38,064 nucleotides of DNA from positions 1 to 38,064 of the forward strand of contig CAYVTD010000031.1 in NCBI GenBank assembly GCA_964454445.1, in the 5' to 3' direction. This stretch comes from CAYVTD01 sp964454445. GTDB taxonomy: Bacteria; Bacteroidota; Ignavibacteria; Kapaibacteriales; UBA2268. The position numbers and the translations under genes are program-made. The number at the start of each line of letters is the position of its first letter. The first letter of the stretch is position 1. Shown here in pieces: positions 16,336 through 24,550 of the stretch. The notes under the pieces are model-generated. The model worked only from the letters and a program-made list of their open reading frames with translations. It did no database searches and was not told the DNA's origin.

Positions 16336-18234
16336 ATGAAAATTATTATTTCATCTGTTGTATTTTTGCTTATACATTTTGCTTTGTTTGCTGGAGAATT
16401 GAATATTCAGCCCGCTAAACCTAAAATCAACGAGCAATTACGCCTAACTTATTTTATTGATAAAAACGAACCTAAACCCGATAGCGTTCTTGCTATGATA
16501 TTCGTCTTCTCCGAAGAAAACTCTTTCCCTAAAGGGTATGAGACATTTCTTCGCTACGATAAACAGTCTGGCTTTTATCTTGGCAATATCATTCTTTCAG
16601 ATGCAGCAGTGTATGGGATAGCAAAAGTTAGAATTAATAGTAATATCGATGACAATTTCGGGAATTATTGGGATTTTTCTATTTATTTAGACAGTGTTAA
16701 AAAAAGAAAATTTGCTGATTTCCGAGCAGCACTTTCTCTTATGGGCAATATGCCTGAAGATTGCGATCGAAATGTCGATTATTCCAAAGCTCTCGAATTT
16801 CTTGAAGCAGAAACAAAGAATTATCAAGGAAATATCCAAGCTGAGATTGGTTTAGTGTCTTTGAAATACGACTTAAAGAAAATTTCTGAAGAGGATTTTC
16901 TTTCTCAGCTACAGAAAATTATTGACAAATATGACAAGCTCGACAACGAGAGCGAAACTCTTGCATACACTCGAGCTTTAAAAACGCTCAATCATACAGA
17001 CAAAGCAGAGCGTATCGAATATAGAGTAATCAATCAATTCCCATCGGGCAAGCTCGCTGAGGAATTTACTATGTCGGAGCTTTCTAAAGCTCGTTCTCTT
17101 CGCGAATTCTCCGAAGGAGTCGATGAATACCTCAGAAAATTCCCCTTGAGCGAAAATCGTGAAAAAATGTTCTCTGCCCTCGTTTCTGGATATTTACAAA
17201 TCTCTAAATTGCAAGAACTTAACAGTCAACTTGAGCGAATGAAAGATGTACCTTCCATTGCTTATAGCCAAATTGCAAATGCAGTGCTTCAGGACTCGTC
17301 AGTAGCCCCAAAGGCAAACAAAAGCCAACGTAAAACCCTCGCTTTGTCGGCAATAAACTTGGCAATCGAACAAGAAAAAAAATATCCAGTCATTTATAAA
17401 CCTAAGTATCAAACAACAACTCAATGGAATGATGAAAGACGCATTATTCTTGGCAGCTTATACGAACAAAAAGGATGGATTCTCTGGGAAAGCGATTCTA
17501 AAGAACCCGCAATGGAATCTTTCAAAGAGTCTTTGAGTTTAGTTGGTGAAGAAGCCCCAAGCTCACTTTACGAAAGTCTAATCAGAGGTTTTATCGAATC
17601 TGGCGATGATTCCCTTGCTTTTCTATATGCAACAAATGCAATTATCTATTCAAAAAGCTCCGAAAACATTGAGAATTTTCACAAAACTCTGTATTTAAAA
17701 CAAAATAAAGACGAAAATAAATATATTTTGTTGCTTGACAACTTAAAACATCAAGCCACAGAGCTGCGACTCGGCAAACTCAAATATGAATTGGTGAAAA
17801 TGCCAAAAGTGGAAGGAATAATTAAAAATATTGACGGCAGAGTGCTAAACACAAAAGATTATAACGGTAAAGTAATCGTTATAGCTTTTTGGTCAACTTG
17901 GTGCGGTCCTTGCCAATCGTTCCTCCCCGCTTTCAAATATTTGAAAAAAGCATATCTCGACAAAGACAGTGTCGTCTTTTTGCCAATAGTTGTTTGGGAA
18001 AAATCGGAAGATAAAAAGCAAGCCGTTGCCAATTTTTTACAAGAATATAACGCAGAAATGGATATTTATATTGACGAATACGATGTATTGCCAAAGCAAG
18101 CGGGTGTTGCCGGACTCCCGGTAACAATCTTCATCGGAAAAAATGGCGAAGTTCAGTTCTTTGACGAAGGTTTTGCTGGCGATAATATCTTTTTGCAAGA
18201 TGCTAAAGATAAAATTGATTTTCTCCTAAGGTAA
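16336..18234 (+). CDS. Exported TlpA/thioredoxin-like protein with long N-terminal region
   Basis: A 632-residue exported protein. It has a signal peptide (MKIIISSVVFLLIHFALFAG), a ~460-residue helical region with repeated Ala/Leu/Glu-rich segments resembling TPRs, and a C-terminal thioredoxin domain (~490-632). That domain has the redox motif FWSTWCGPCQSF (Cys ~523 and ~526) and the cis-Pro segment GVAGLPVTIFIG. TlpA/ResA-like domains reduce disulfides in the periplasm, for example in cytochrome c maturation or protection of surface proteins. A GAGGT ribosome-binding site lies before ATG 16336. The long N-terminal part is like that of other Bacteroidota TlpA-family proteins, but its partner is not identifiable here. 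Confidence 0.85.
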   Translation: MKIIISSVVFLLIHFALFAGELNIQPAKPKINEQLRLTYFIDKNEPKPDSVLAMIFVFSEENSFPKGYETFLRYDKQSGFYLGNIILSDAAVYGIAKVRINSNIDDNFGNYWDFSIYLDSVKKRKFADFRAALSLMGNMPEDCDRNVDYSKALEFLEAETKNYQGNIQAEIGLVSLKYDLKKISEEDFLSQLQKIIDKYDKLDNESETLAYTRALKTLNHTDKAERIEYRVINQFPSGKLAEEFTMSELSKARSLREFSEGVDEYLRKFPLSENREKMFSALVSGYLQISKLQELNSQLERMKDVPSIAYSQIANAVLQDSSVAPKANKSQRKTLALSAINLAIEQEKKYPVIYKPKYQTTTQWNDERRIILGSLYEQKGWILWESDSKEPAMESFKESLSLVGEEAPSSLYESLIRGFIESGDDSLAFLYATNAIIYSKSSENIENFHKTLYLKQNKDENKYILLLDNLKHQATELRLGKLKYELVKMPKVEGIIKNIDGRVLNTKDYNGKVIVIAFWSTWCGPCQSFLPAFKYLKKAYLDKDSVVFLPIVVWEKSEDKKQAVANFLQEYNAEMDIYIDEYDVLPKQAGVAGLPVTIFIGKNGEVQFFDEGFAGDNIFLQDAKDKIDFLLR

Positions 18235-18316
18235 AGTTAATTTTTTTTATTTTTGGAATGATAATTGAATATTAATAATTTGCAGCTATATGTAGAAACA
18301 AATTTCGAAGAATAAT

Positions 18317-21300
18317 ATGAAAAGTTTGTATAGATTATTATTGATTATTTCTTTATTTATTGGAACAGTTTACGAGTGTTTTCCCTCGTCATCTATTTCG
18401 ATTTACAAAGCCGATACAGCTTCATTCCCCAACATAAGCGCCCAAATATTCTTTTTTAAAGACGGATTTATTCCGGATAAATCTATAACAAAAAATAATA
18501 TTACTATTACCGAAAATGGCTTGGCTTTGCCTGTAAATGATTTCTCTTGTCCTGAGCAAAATCCTTATAATAATCTATCACTTGCTATTTCCTTCGACCT
18601 TTCCAGTGATACAAGCAATGCTCCATTAAATAATTTCGAACTTGCAAAAACAGCGGCTCGAAAAATTATCCAAAACTTAAACATCGAAAACACTGAAACC
18701 GCTATAATTAGCTTTGATTTTTTCAGCTATTTAAATTGTGATTATACAAGAGACAGAGCAAAATTAATAAATACAGTTAATAAATTGGTCTTTCAAAAGA
18801 ATTCTTCTTTCAATTCTTGCTTTTTGACCAAGCCCGCTGGTTCTCTCGGGGTTTCTGCCTTGGGAAAGTATCAGAAAAGCATAATTGTCATTAGCGACGG
18901 TATCGGCTTTGCAAGTGTAGATTCTATTATTACAAGAGCAAATGAAATCGGGGCAAAAATCTTCTGGCTCGAAATCAATAACAAGCTATCGAATAGTTTA
19001 AAACAAATAGCCAATAATACTTCTGGTTTTTATTTTGATGAAATAACTGATGAAAAAGATCTGGATAGAGCTATAAATCATATTCTCTCAATGGCTTATG
19101 GGTATAAACCATGCACGCTTACCTGGTCAAGCACAGTTAATTGCGATAGTGTGAAAAATGTTTCTATCAAAGCAACTAATTATCCTGCAGAAGAAAAGTT
19201 TTCGTATTTCGTTCCCATAACAGATCTACCTCGCTTATTGCTCGATCCACCATATCTTGGCTTTAGTGCTGTTATGCCCTTTACAACAAGAGATTTAAGC
19301 GTAAATATAACTGCAGTTAATAACGATATAATTGTAAATAAATTCAGAATTATGCCCCCATTTTCAGTTTTTGCTGGCGATGTTGTTGGTAACGAACTCC
19401 TTATCCCAAAGGGGAAAACACACACTGTAACCATTCGCTTTTCGCCTCAAGATTCGGCTATGGTTTATACAATGTTGGAAATTATTGGCAGCAACTGCTA
19501 TGGCAAGAATGTTATTATCACTGGAGGATTTCCAAATGTGCCCCCAAAGCAAAGAACTTTGAGCTTGGACGCACCAAGTTGTGGAGAAACCTTGATTATC
19601 GGCGATACTTTTTTAATAAAATGGTCTGGGCTTTTACCTGGTGACGTTGTGCAGCTTGAATACACTGTTGATGGCGGGAATAGTTGGAATCCAATAGCAA
19701 ACGATATTACAGGGCTTGAATATAAATGGCTCGTTCCAAATATTGCAACGAAACAATGTCTAATCAGAGTAGTTCAATTATGGCCCAATAATGTTGGCGA
19801 AACCCTCAACTTTTTCCATAAAGATGGGGTAAATTCAGCCCGTTTCAATAGCAGACCCTCAGACCTGTTAGTTACAGCTTGCCGCGACGGAAAAGCACGC
19901 GTTTGGAATTCGAACACTGGTCAGCTTCTGTGCGAATTATCAGGACATACCGCAAGCGTAAATTGGGCAAATTTCGACCCTTCTGGCGAATATGCAGTTA
20001 CTGCATCTGATGATAAAACGGTTAAAGTTTGGAAATTCAATAAGGATTACTCCTCTGCCGAGTTAATCCACACCCTTGAAGGTCATAAAAATACAGTAAA
20101 AGCAGCAAATTTCAACTTCAACGGTTCAAGAATTGTTTCCGGAAGTTTGGACGGTTTGATTATAATTTGGGATGCAATTACCGGATTAGCGATAGATACC
20201 CTTGAAAACATTTCCAATCAACGGATCTGGTTCGTTAATTACAGCCCTTTGGGTAATAAAATCATTAGCTCGGGTTCTGCAGGAAAATTCGTTGTCTATA
20301 ATGCTAACAACGGCATAGTATTGCGAACTTACAGCACAGGTAACGGCGGAGAAACAATCAATTTCGTTTCTTTCGCCCCCGATGAAAAATCTTTGTGTAC
20401 CGCCTCATCATTTGGAAAAGGCACTATGTGGGATGCCCAAACAGGCGATACTATGTTTACTGTTAATCATACAGACCCTTTTTCAAAAGAACCTGCATTG
20501 ACCTGCACTGATTTCAATTTCTCAGGCGATTTCTTCTTAACATCTTGTTTCAATAATACTGCAAGAATGTGGGATGCCCACAATGGCAAGTTAATAATGC
20601 CACTGGTCGAACACACCGGACCGGTGCAAACTATTATGTTTAACTTCGATGCCAGCAGAATTTTAACTGCAAGTATGGATAGCACGGCTAAAGTGTGGAA
20701 TCTCGACAAAAGAGACCTGCAAGCCGATACAACTGATTGTCCTTTAACCATTGGCACTCCAAGTATTGCAAGCAATGATATTGATTTCGGTCCTGTTTTG
20801 CTCGATAAAGTCAAGGATGTTTTTATCCCTGATTTCATTAAAAATCAAAGTGATTTTCCTTTTACTATAAAAGAAATAAACATCGTTGGCGATCATCCGA
20901 ATGATTTCACATTAAGTAAGGGCAGCGCTCCATACAAAATTGATTCTAATGGCATTGCTTCCGCCGAAATCAGTTTCCAGCCTCTTGCAATTGGCAAACG
21001 AAATGCAATCGTTCAGATAATTATTCCTCTTGATACTATTGAGATTAAACTGACCGGCGAAGGCATCGAACCGGGCTTGGCATTAGTTTCCAAATATATT
21101 GACTTCGGAAAAGTTCAAATCGGAGATTTTAAAGATAGTTCTTTTGTGATGATTGTGCAAAATCGCAGCTCCATAAATGATATAAAAATCAATAATATTT
21201 CAATTTCAGGTCCTGACTTTATCCATTTCAGCATTCTCGACGGAGACAATCCTGTTGTATTGAAGCCTGGCGAGAAGAAATCGATGCAACTTCGCTTTCT

Positions 21301-22084
21301 ACCTGAATTTATAGAGCGCACCAGCAGTGGTGTAACTTTCGATTACGAAGCCCCAGGCTCGCCCTCTACAATATATCTAATTGGTGAAGGCATTCATCCA
21401 GTAATCGATACTGTTACCATTGCTATCGGCTCGATTACTGCAAAACCAAACAGAATTATTGAAGTGCCTGTATATGTTAAAAACCTTGCCGGCAACAGTT
21501 TTAAACAATATTTCTCCGGTTTTTTCTCAGAATTATCATTCAACGTTAGCTTGCTCGAACCGCTTGATAATAATTTCCAAAGCTATATCAAAGATGACAT
21601 TAGAACACTCAATTTGATGTTGCCATCAGCATTTTCAGAGGATTCTGTTTTGACCACTTTACGTTTTAAAACAGCTCTTGGCAATGCAGAATCGACCAAA
21701 TTATCATTATCAAACACCTCACCAGTTGGAAAAGCAAAAATAGTGATTAATGAAGAATCGGGGCTGTTTTCTTTAGATGGAATATGCTACGAAGGCGGAG
21801 GGCGACTCATTGATTTAGATTCGCGTTTTTCATTACATCAAAACAGACCAAATCCAGTGGAGACAACTACAAGCATTGATTTTGAAGCAGGCGAGCCGGG
21901 TATCTACCACTTGTATGTTGCTGATTTGCTAGGTAACACAGTTTGCACACTATTGAACAAATTCATCACAGCTGGGACTTATTCGCTTGTTTTTAACTCA
22001 TCAGGTTTGCCTGCTGGCTCTTATTATTATGTTTTACAAACTCCTTCACAGCAATTTACCCGCCGTTTGGATATTGTAAGGTAA
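18317..22084 (+). CDS. Giant secreted protein: VWA-like, WD40 propeller, Hydin-like repeats, T9SS tail
   Basis: A 1255-residue exported protein. It has a signal peptide (MKSLYRLLLIISLFIGTVYE) and a von Willebrand A-like domain (~80-265) with a degenerate metal site (DLSSD) and ISDGIG. A Hydin-like segment follows, then seven WD40 blades (~494-800) with GH...D...W patterns such as LSGHTASVNWANF, DDKTVKVW and DSTAKVWNL. Further on are two Hydin/ASPM-type Ig repeats (IDFGPVLLDKVKD and IDFGKVQIGDFKD) and a cohesin-like region. It ends with a T9SS type A sorting domain (LHQNRPNPVETTTSIDF to the terminal IVR). Seven blades are enough to close a β-propeller. It probably acts on the cell surface as a binding platform; the partner is unknown. 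An 82-base gap separates it from the TlpA-like gene. Confidence 0.85.
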   Translation: MKSLYRLLLIISLFIGTVYECFPSSSISIYKADTASFPNISAQIFFFKDGFIPDKSITKNNITITENGLALPVNDFSCPEQNPYNNLSLAISFDLSSDTSNAPLNNFELAKTAARKIIQNLNIENTETAIISFDFFSYLNCDYTRDRAKLINTVNKLVFQKNSSFNSCFLTKPAGSLGVSALGKYQKSIIVISDGIGFASVDSIITRANEIGAKIFWLEINNKLSNSLKQIANNTSGFYFDEITDEKDLDRAINHILSMAYGYKPCTLTWSSTVNCDSVKNVSIKATNYPAEEKFSYFVPITDLPRLLLDPPYLGFSAVMPFTTRDLSVNITAVNNDIIVNKFRIMPPFSVFAGDVVGNELLIPKGKTHTVTIRFSPQDSAMVYTMLEIIGSNCYGKNVIITGGFPNVPPKQRTLSLDAPSCGETLIIGDTFLIKWSGLLPGDVVQLEYTVDGGNSWNPIANDITGLEYKWLVPNIATKQCLIRVVQLWPNNVGETLNFFHKDGVNSARFNSRPSDLLVTACRDGKARVWNSNTGQLLCELSGHTASVNWANFDPSGEYAVTASDDKTVKVWKFNKDYSSAELIHTLEGHKNTVKAANFNFNGSRIVSGSLDGLIIIWDAITGLAIDTLENISNQRIWFVNYSPLGNKIISSGSAGKFVVYNANNGIVLRTYSTGNGGETINFVSFAPDEKSLCTASSFGKGTMWDAQTGDTMFTVNHTDPFSKEPALTCTDFNFSGDFFLTSCFNNTARMWDAHNGKLIMPLVEHTGPVQTIMFNFDASRILTASMDSTAKVWNLDKRDLQADTTDCPLTIGTPSIASNDIDFGPVLLDKVKDVFIPDFIKNQSDFPFTIKEINIVGDHPNDFTLSKGSAPYKIDSNGIASAEISFQPLAIGKRNAIVQIIIPLDTIEIKLTGEGIEPGLALVSKYIDFGKVQIGDFKDSSFVMIVQNRSSINDIKINNISISGPDFIHFSILDGDNPVVLKPGEKKSMQLRFLPEFIERTSSGVTFDYEAPGSPSTIYLIGEGIHPVIDTVTIAIGSITAKPNRIIEVPVYVKNLAGNSFKQYFSGFFSELSFNVSLLEPLDNNFQSYIKDDIRTLNLMLPSAFSEDSVLTTLRFKTALGNAESTKLSLSNTSPVGKAKIVINEESGLFSLDGICYEGGGRLIDLDSRFSLHQNRPNPVETTTSIDFEAGEPGIYHLYVADLLGNTVCTLLNKFITAGTYSLVFNSSGLPAGSYYYVLQTPSQQFTRRLDIVR

Positions 22085-22194
22085 TTAATATAGTTTTAAG
22101 CAACACAAATGAATACAGTTTCTGAGCTATTCGTTAATATTCATTTATACTACAATTATTACTGATTTTTATTTTTTAATCTCATATATTTTCC

Positions 22195-22202
22195 GTATCT
22201 TT
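22195..22202 (+). promoter_or_regulatory. Possible Bacteroidota-type -7 box upstream of the P5C dehydrogenase gene
   Basis: TATCTTTG matches the TAnnTTTG -7 element used by the primary sigma factor of Bacteroidota. It lies 73 bases before the ATG at 22275. I see no clear TTTG -33 box at the usual distance, only a T-rich run, so this is tentative. Confidence 0.35.
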
Positions 22203-22274
22203 GTTAACCTTTGGTTTTATATATTTATAAAACATTTACACCTATTTTTTTCTAAACTTTATGACAGGAGAGTT

Positions 22275-23834
22275 ATGACAAAGTTTGAAAATTTAATGCC
22301 TTTTGATTTCACAATAAAAGAGCATTACGAAAAGCAAATTGCGGCTATAGAAAAAGTTCGTAAAGAACTTGGCAAAGAATATCCAAATGTCATCGGTGGC
22401 GAAACAGTTTACACTGAGAAGAAGACAGTTTCCGTAAATCCAGCCAATCCAAAAGAAACAATTGGAATCTTTCAAAAGGGCGTCCAAAAAGCTGGACAGG
22501 AACACGCCGAGCAAGCGATCCAAACCGCTGCCAAAGCTTTTGAAACTTGGAAATACGTCCCTGCCGAAGAAAGAGCTTCCTATCTTTTCAAAGCAGCAGA
22601 AATAAGCAGGCAACGCCGCTACGAAATCAATGCCTGGATGATGCTCGAAACCGGTAAGAATTTTGCTGAAGCTGATGCTGACTTCTGCGAAGGCATAGAT
22701 TTCCTTGAATTTTACGCACGCGAAGCCATAAGATATTCCCAAGAACAACCCTTGACCCCTTTCCCAGGTGAGAAAAACAAGTATTTCTATATCCCACTTG
22801 GTGTTGGTATTTGCATCCCTCCGTGGAATTTCCCCTGGGCAATTATGCTCGGCATTACAACTGCCGCTATCGTATCTGGTAACACAGTTGTTATGAAGCC
22901 ATCGAGCGATGCACCGATGATGGCTCAGTTATTCAATCAAATAATGATCGAAGCCGGCTTGCCCAAAGGCGTGCTTAACTATTTCGTTGCTAGTGGTGCC
23001 GAAGCAGGCGACTACCTTGTCCAGCATCCACTCACACGTTTTGTCTCTTTCACTGGCTCAAAAGAAGTCGGCTTGAGAATCAACGAGCTTGCCGCGAAAA
23101 CATCTCCCGGTCAGATTTGGATTAAACGCGTCATCGCCGAAATGGGCGGTAAAGATTCCATCATTGTCGATAGCGAAGCCGATGTCGCCGAAGCCGCAAA
23201 GGGTGTAGTTGTTTCCGCTTTCGGTTTCCAAGGTCAAAAATGCTCTGCTTGCTCGCGTGCCATAGTCGATGCCAAAGTTTATGACAAATTTATCGAACTC
23301 GTCAAAGCAGAAACTGAAGCAATTCAAATCGGCGAGCCAACCAAGAATCTCCGTATGGGCCCAGTTATCAATGCTACTGCTGAGACATCAATCCTCAATT
23401 ATATAGAAATTGGAATAAAAGAAGGCAGGCTCATCACCGGCGGTGCAAAAGCTGAAGGGCTTGACGGCTATTTCATTAAACCAACCGTTATTGCCGACAT
23501 TAAACCCGAAGCGCGCATTTCGCAAGAAGAAATTTTCGGTCCTGTGTTGGCTATTCTAAAGGCAAAAGATTTCGACGATGCTTTGAAAATTGCTAACGGC
23601 ACCGTTTTCGGCTTGACAGGCGCTGTTTATTCGTTAAACCGTGAAAAACTCGACCGTGCCATACGCGAATTCCACGTAGGTAACTTGTATTTGAACCGTA
23701 AATGCACCGGCGCCATCGTCGATGTCCATCCTTTTGGCGGATTCAATATGAGCGGCACCGATTCCAAAGCTGGCAGCCGCGATTATCTCGCATTATTCCA
23801 ACAAGGCAAATCAGTCAGCGAAAAGATTCTCTAA
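22275..23834 (+). CDS. L-glutamate gamma-semialdehyde (1-pyrroline-5-carboxylate) dehydrogenase
   Basis: A 519-residue aldehyde dehydrogenase of the RocA/PutA-C type. It oxidises glutamate semialdehyde, from proline or ornithine breakdown, to glutamate with NAD+. Visible marks are the N-terminal extension that starts before the aldehyde-dehydrogenase fold, the NAD-binding PPWNFPWAIMLG and SFTGSKEVG, the general-base Glu in AEMGGKDS and the nucleophile Cys in GQKCSACSR. C-terminal EEIFGPVL and PFGGFNMSGTDSKAG are also present. The length is typical of the free-standing enzyme. AGGAG lies close to ATG 22275. Codons end in G or C more often than in neighbouring genes (many GCC, GGC, ATC), as in strongly expressed genes. 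No proline dehydrogenase gene is in the window. Confidence 0.92.
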   Translation: MTKFENLMPFDFTIKEHYEKQIAAIEKVRKELGKEYPNVIGGETVYTEKKTVSVNPANPKETIGIFQKGVQKAGQEHAEQAIQTAAKAFETWKYVPAEERASYLFKAAEISRQRRYEINAWMMLETGKNFAEADADFCEGIDFLEFYAREAIRYSQEQPLTPFPGEKNKYFYIPLGVGICIPPWNFPWAIMLGITTAAIVSGNTVVMKPSSDAPMMAQLFNQIMIEAGLPKGVLNYFVASGAEAGDYLVQHPLTRFVSFTGSKEVGLRINELAAKTSPGQIWIKRVIAEMGGKDSIIVDSEADVAEAAKGVVVSAFGFQGQKCSACSRAIVDAKVYDKFIELVKAETEAIQIGEPTKNLRMGPVINATAETSILNYIEIGIKEGRLITGGAKAEGLDGYFIKPTVIADIKPEARISQEEIFGPVLAILKAKDFDDALKIANGTVFGLTGAVYSLNREKLDRAIREFHVGNLYLNRKCTGAIVDVHPFGGFNMSGTDSKAGSRDYLALFQQGKSVSEKIL

Positions 23835-23853
23835 ATTCTTTTTTTTCAAGTTT

Positions 23854-23894
23854 AAAAATCCTCCGATGTCTTTAAATATCGGAGGATTTTTTTT
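23854..23894 (+). terminator. Rho-independent terminator after P5C dehydrogenase
   Basis: ATCCTCCGAT (23858-23867) pairs with ATCGGAGGAT (23878-23887). The stem is extended by A/T pairs and followed by a run of T residues to 23894. It lies 20 bases after the stop at 23834. A-runs on the other side would also let it work weakly on the minus strand. Confidence 0.88.
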
Positions 23895-24041
23895 AAATTA
23901 CATCTCTTTTCTTTTCAACGATTTATCTATCTTAATTCCTAATGCCATTCATCAGAAATCTGTTCTTAATGAATATTATGGGTTTAAGCCAACATGGCTT
24001 CGGTGAACTCAGCCACCACCATCGTAATGGAATAAACAAGC

Positions 24042-24445
24042 GTGAAGAATTACGGTGGCTGAAGAATTACGGTGACTGAAGAATTACGGTGACTGAGGAA
24101 TTTCGGTGGCTGAAGAATTACGGTGACTGAGGAATTACGGTGGCTGAAGAATTACGGTGGCTGAAGAATTACGGTGGCTGAGGAATTTCGGTGGCTGAAG
24201 AATTACGGTGACTGAAGAATTACGGTGACTGAGGAATTTCGGTNNNNNNNNNNNNNNNNNNNNNNNNNNNNNNNNNNNNNNNNNNNNNNNNNNNNNNNNN
24301 NNNNNNNNNNNNNNNNNNNNNNNNNNNNNNNNNNNNNNNNNNNCTGAAGAATTACGGTGACTGAAGAATTACGGTGACTGAGGAATTTCGGTGGCTGAGG
24401 AATTTCGGTGGCTGAAGAATTACGGTGACTGAGGAATTTCGGTGG
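24042..24445 (+). repeat. 17-bp tandem repeat array with a 51-bp higher-order pattern
   Basis: At least 18 units of 17 bases are visible, 12 before the N gap and 6 after. Four unit types occur. Type a is CTGAAGAATTACGGTGA, type b CTGAGGAATTTCGGTGG, type c CTGAAGAATTACGGTGG and type d CTGAGGAATTACGGTGG. The order is c a a b a d c c b a a b [gap] a a b b a b, and the triplet a-a-b (51 bases) recurs three times. Because 17 is not a multiple of three and TGA or TAA recurs, neither strand can code through it. It lies between the convergent P5C dehydrogenase and hydG genes. True copy number is unknown because of the gap. Confidence 0.92.
24244..24343. other. Assembly gap (100 N) inside the repeat array
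   Basis: Exactly 100 N, the conventional placeholder for a gap of unknown size. The sequence stops two bases short of a complete unit and resumes at a unit start. A real gap length that kept phase would be 2 plus a multiple of 17, which 100 is not. The array is therefore collapsed or unresolved by short reads. Confidence 0.95.
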
Positions 24446-24550
24446 CTGAGTTCATCGAAGCCACCGCCATTGTAATGAAGTAGCAAGCGTTTAGAAATAC
24501 GGAACTTTTCCCGGAAACTGCAGAACTGGGCTTCTGTTTTGTTATACAGA

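Larger units (their letters stand above)
23996..24489. repeat. Inverted and direct repeats bordering the 17-bp array
   Basis: The left arm at 23996-24017 (starts GGCTTCGGTGAAC) is the reverse complement of the right arm 24441-24462 with a single mismatch over 22 bases. In addition the block at 24011-24042 and the block at 24459-24489 are similar direct copies (AGCCACCRCCATYGTAATG followed by AAGCG), differing at only a few positions. The array lies inside. The right arm overlaps the last repeat unit, so the borders and units share ancestry. Confidence 0.75.

Noticed and set aside
22109..22146. 9-bp A+T inverted repeat after the WD40 protein as a terminator
   Set aside because: The stem has almost no G/C, the loop is 20 bases and no T-run follows; too weak to call.
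22293..22748. 151-codon minus-strand frame opposite the P5C dehydrogenase
   Set aside because: Shadow of the catalytic gene on the other strand; no recognisable motif and no ribosome-binding site.
24042..24445. 17-bp repeats as a CRISPR array
   Set aside because: Units are contiguous with no unique spacers, 17 bases is too short for a CRISPR repeat, and no cas gene is present.
24042..24445. The array as a repetitive protein
   Set aside because: A 17-base unit cycles through all frames, and TGA (plus strand) or TAA (minus strand) stops recur in each.
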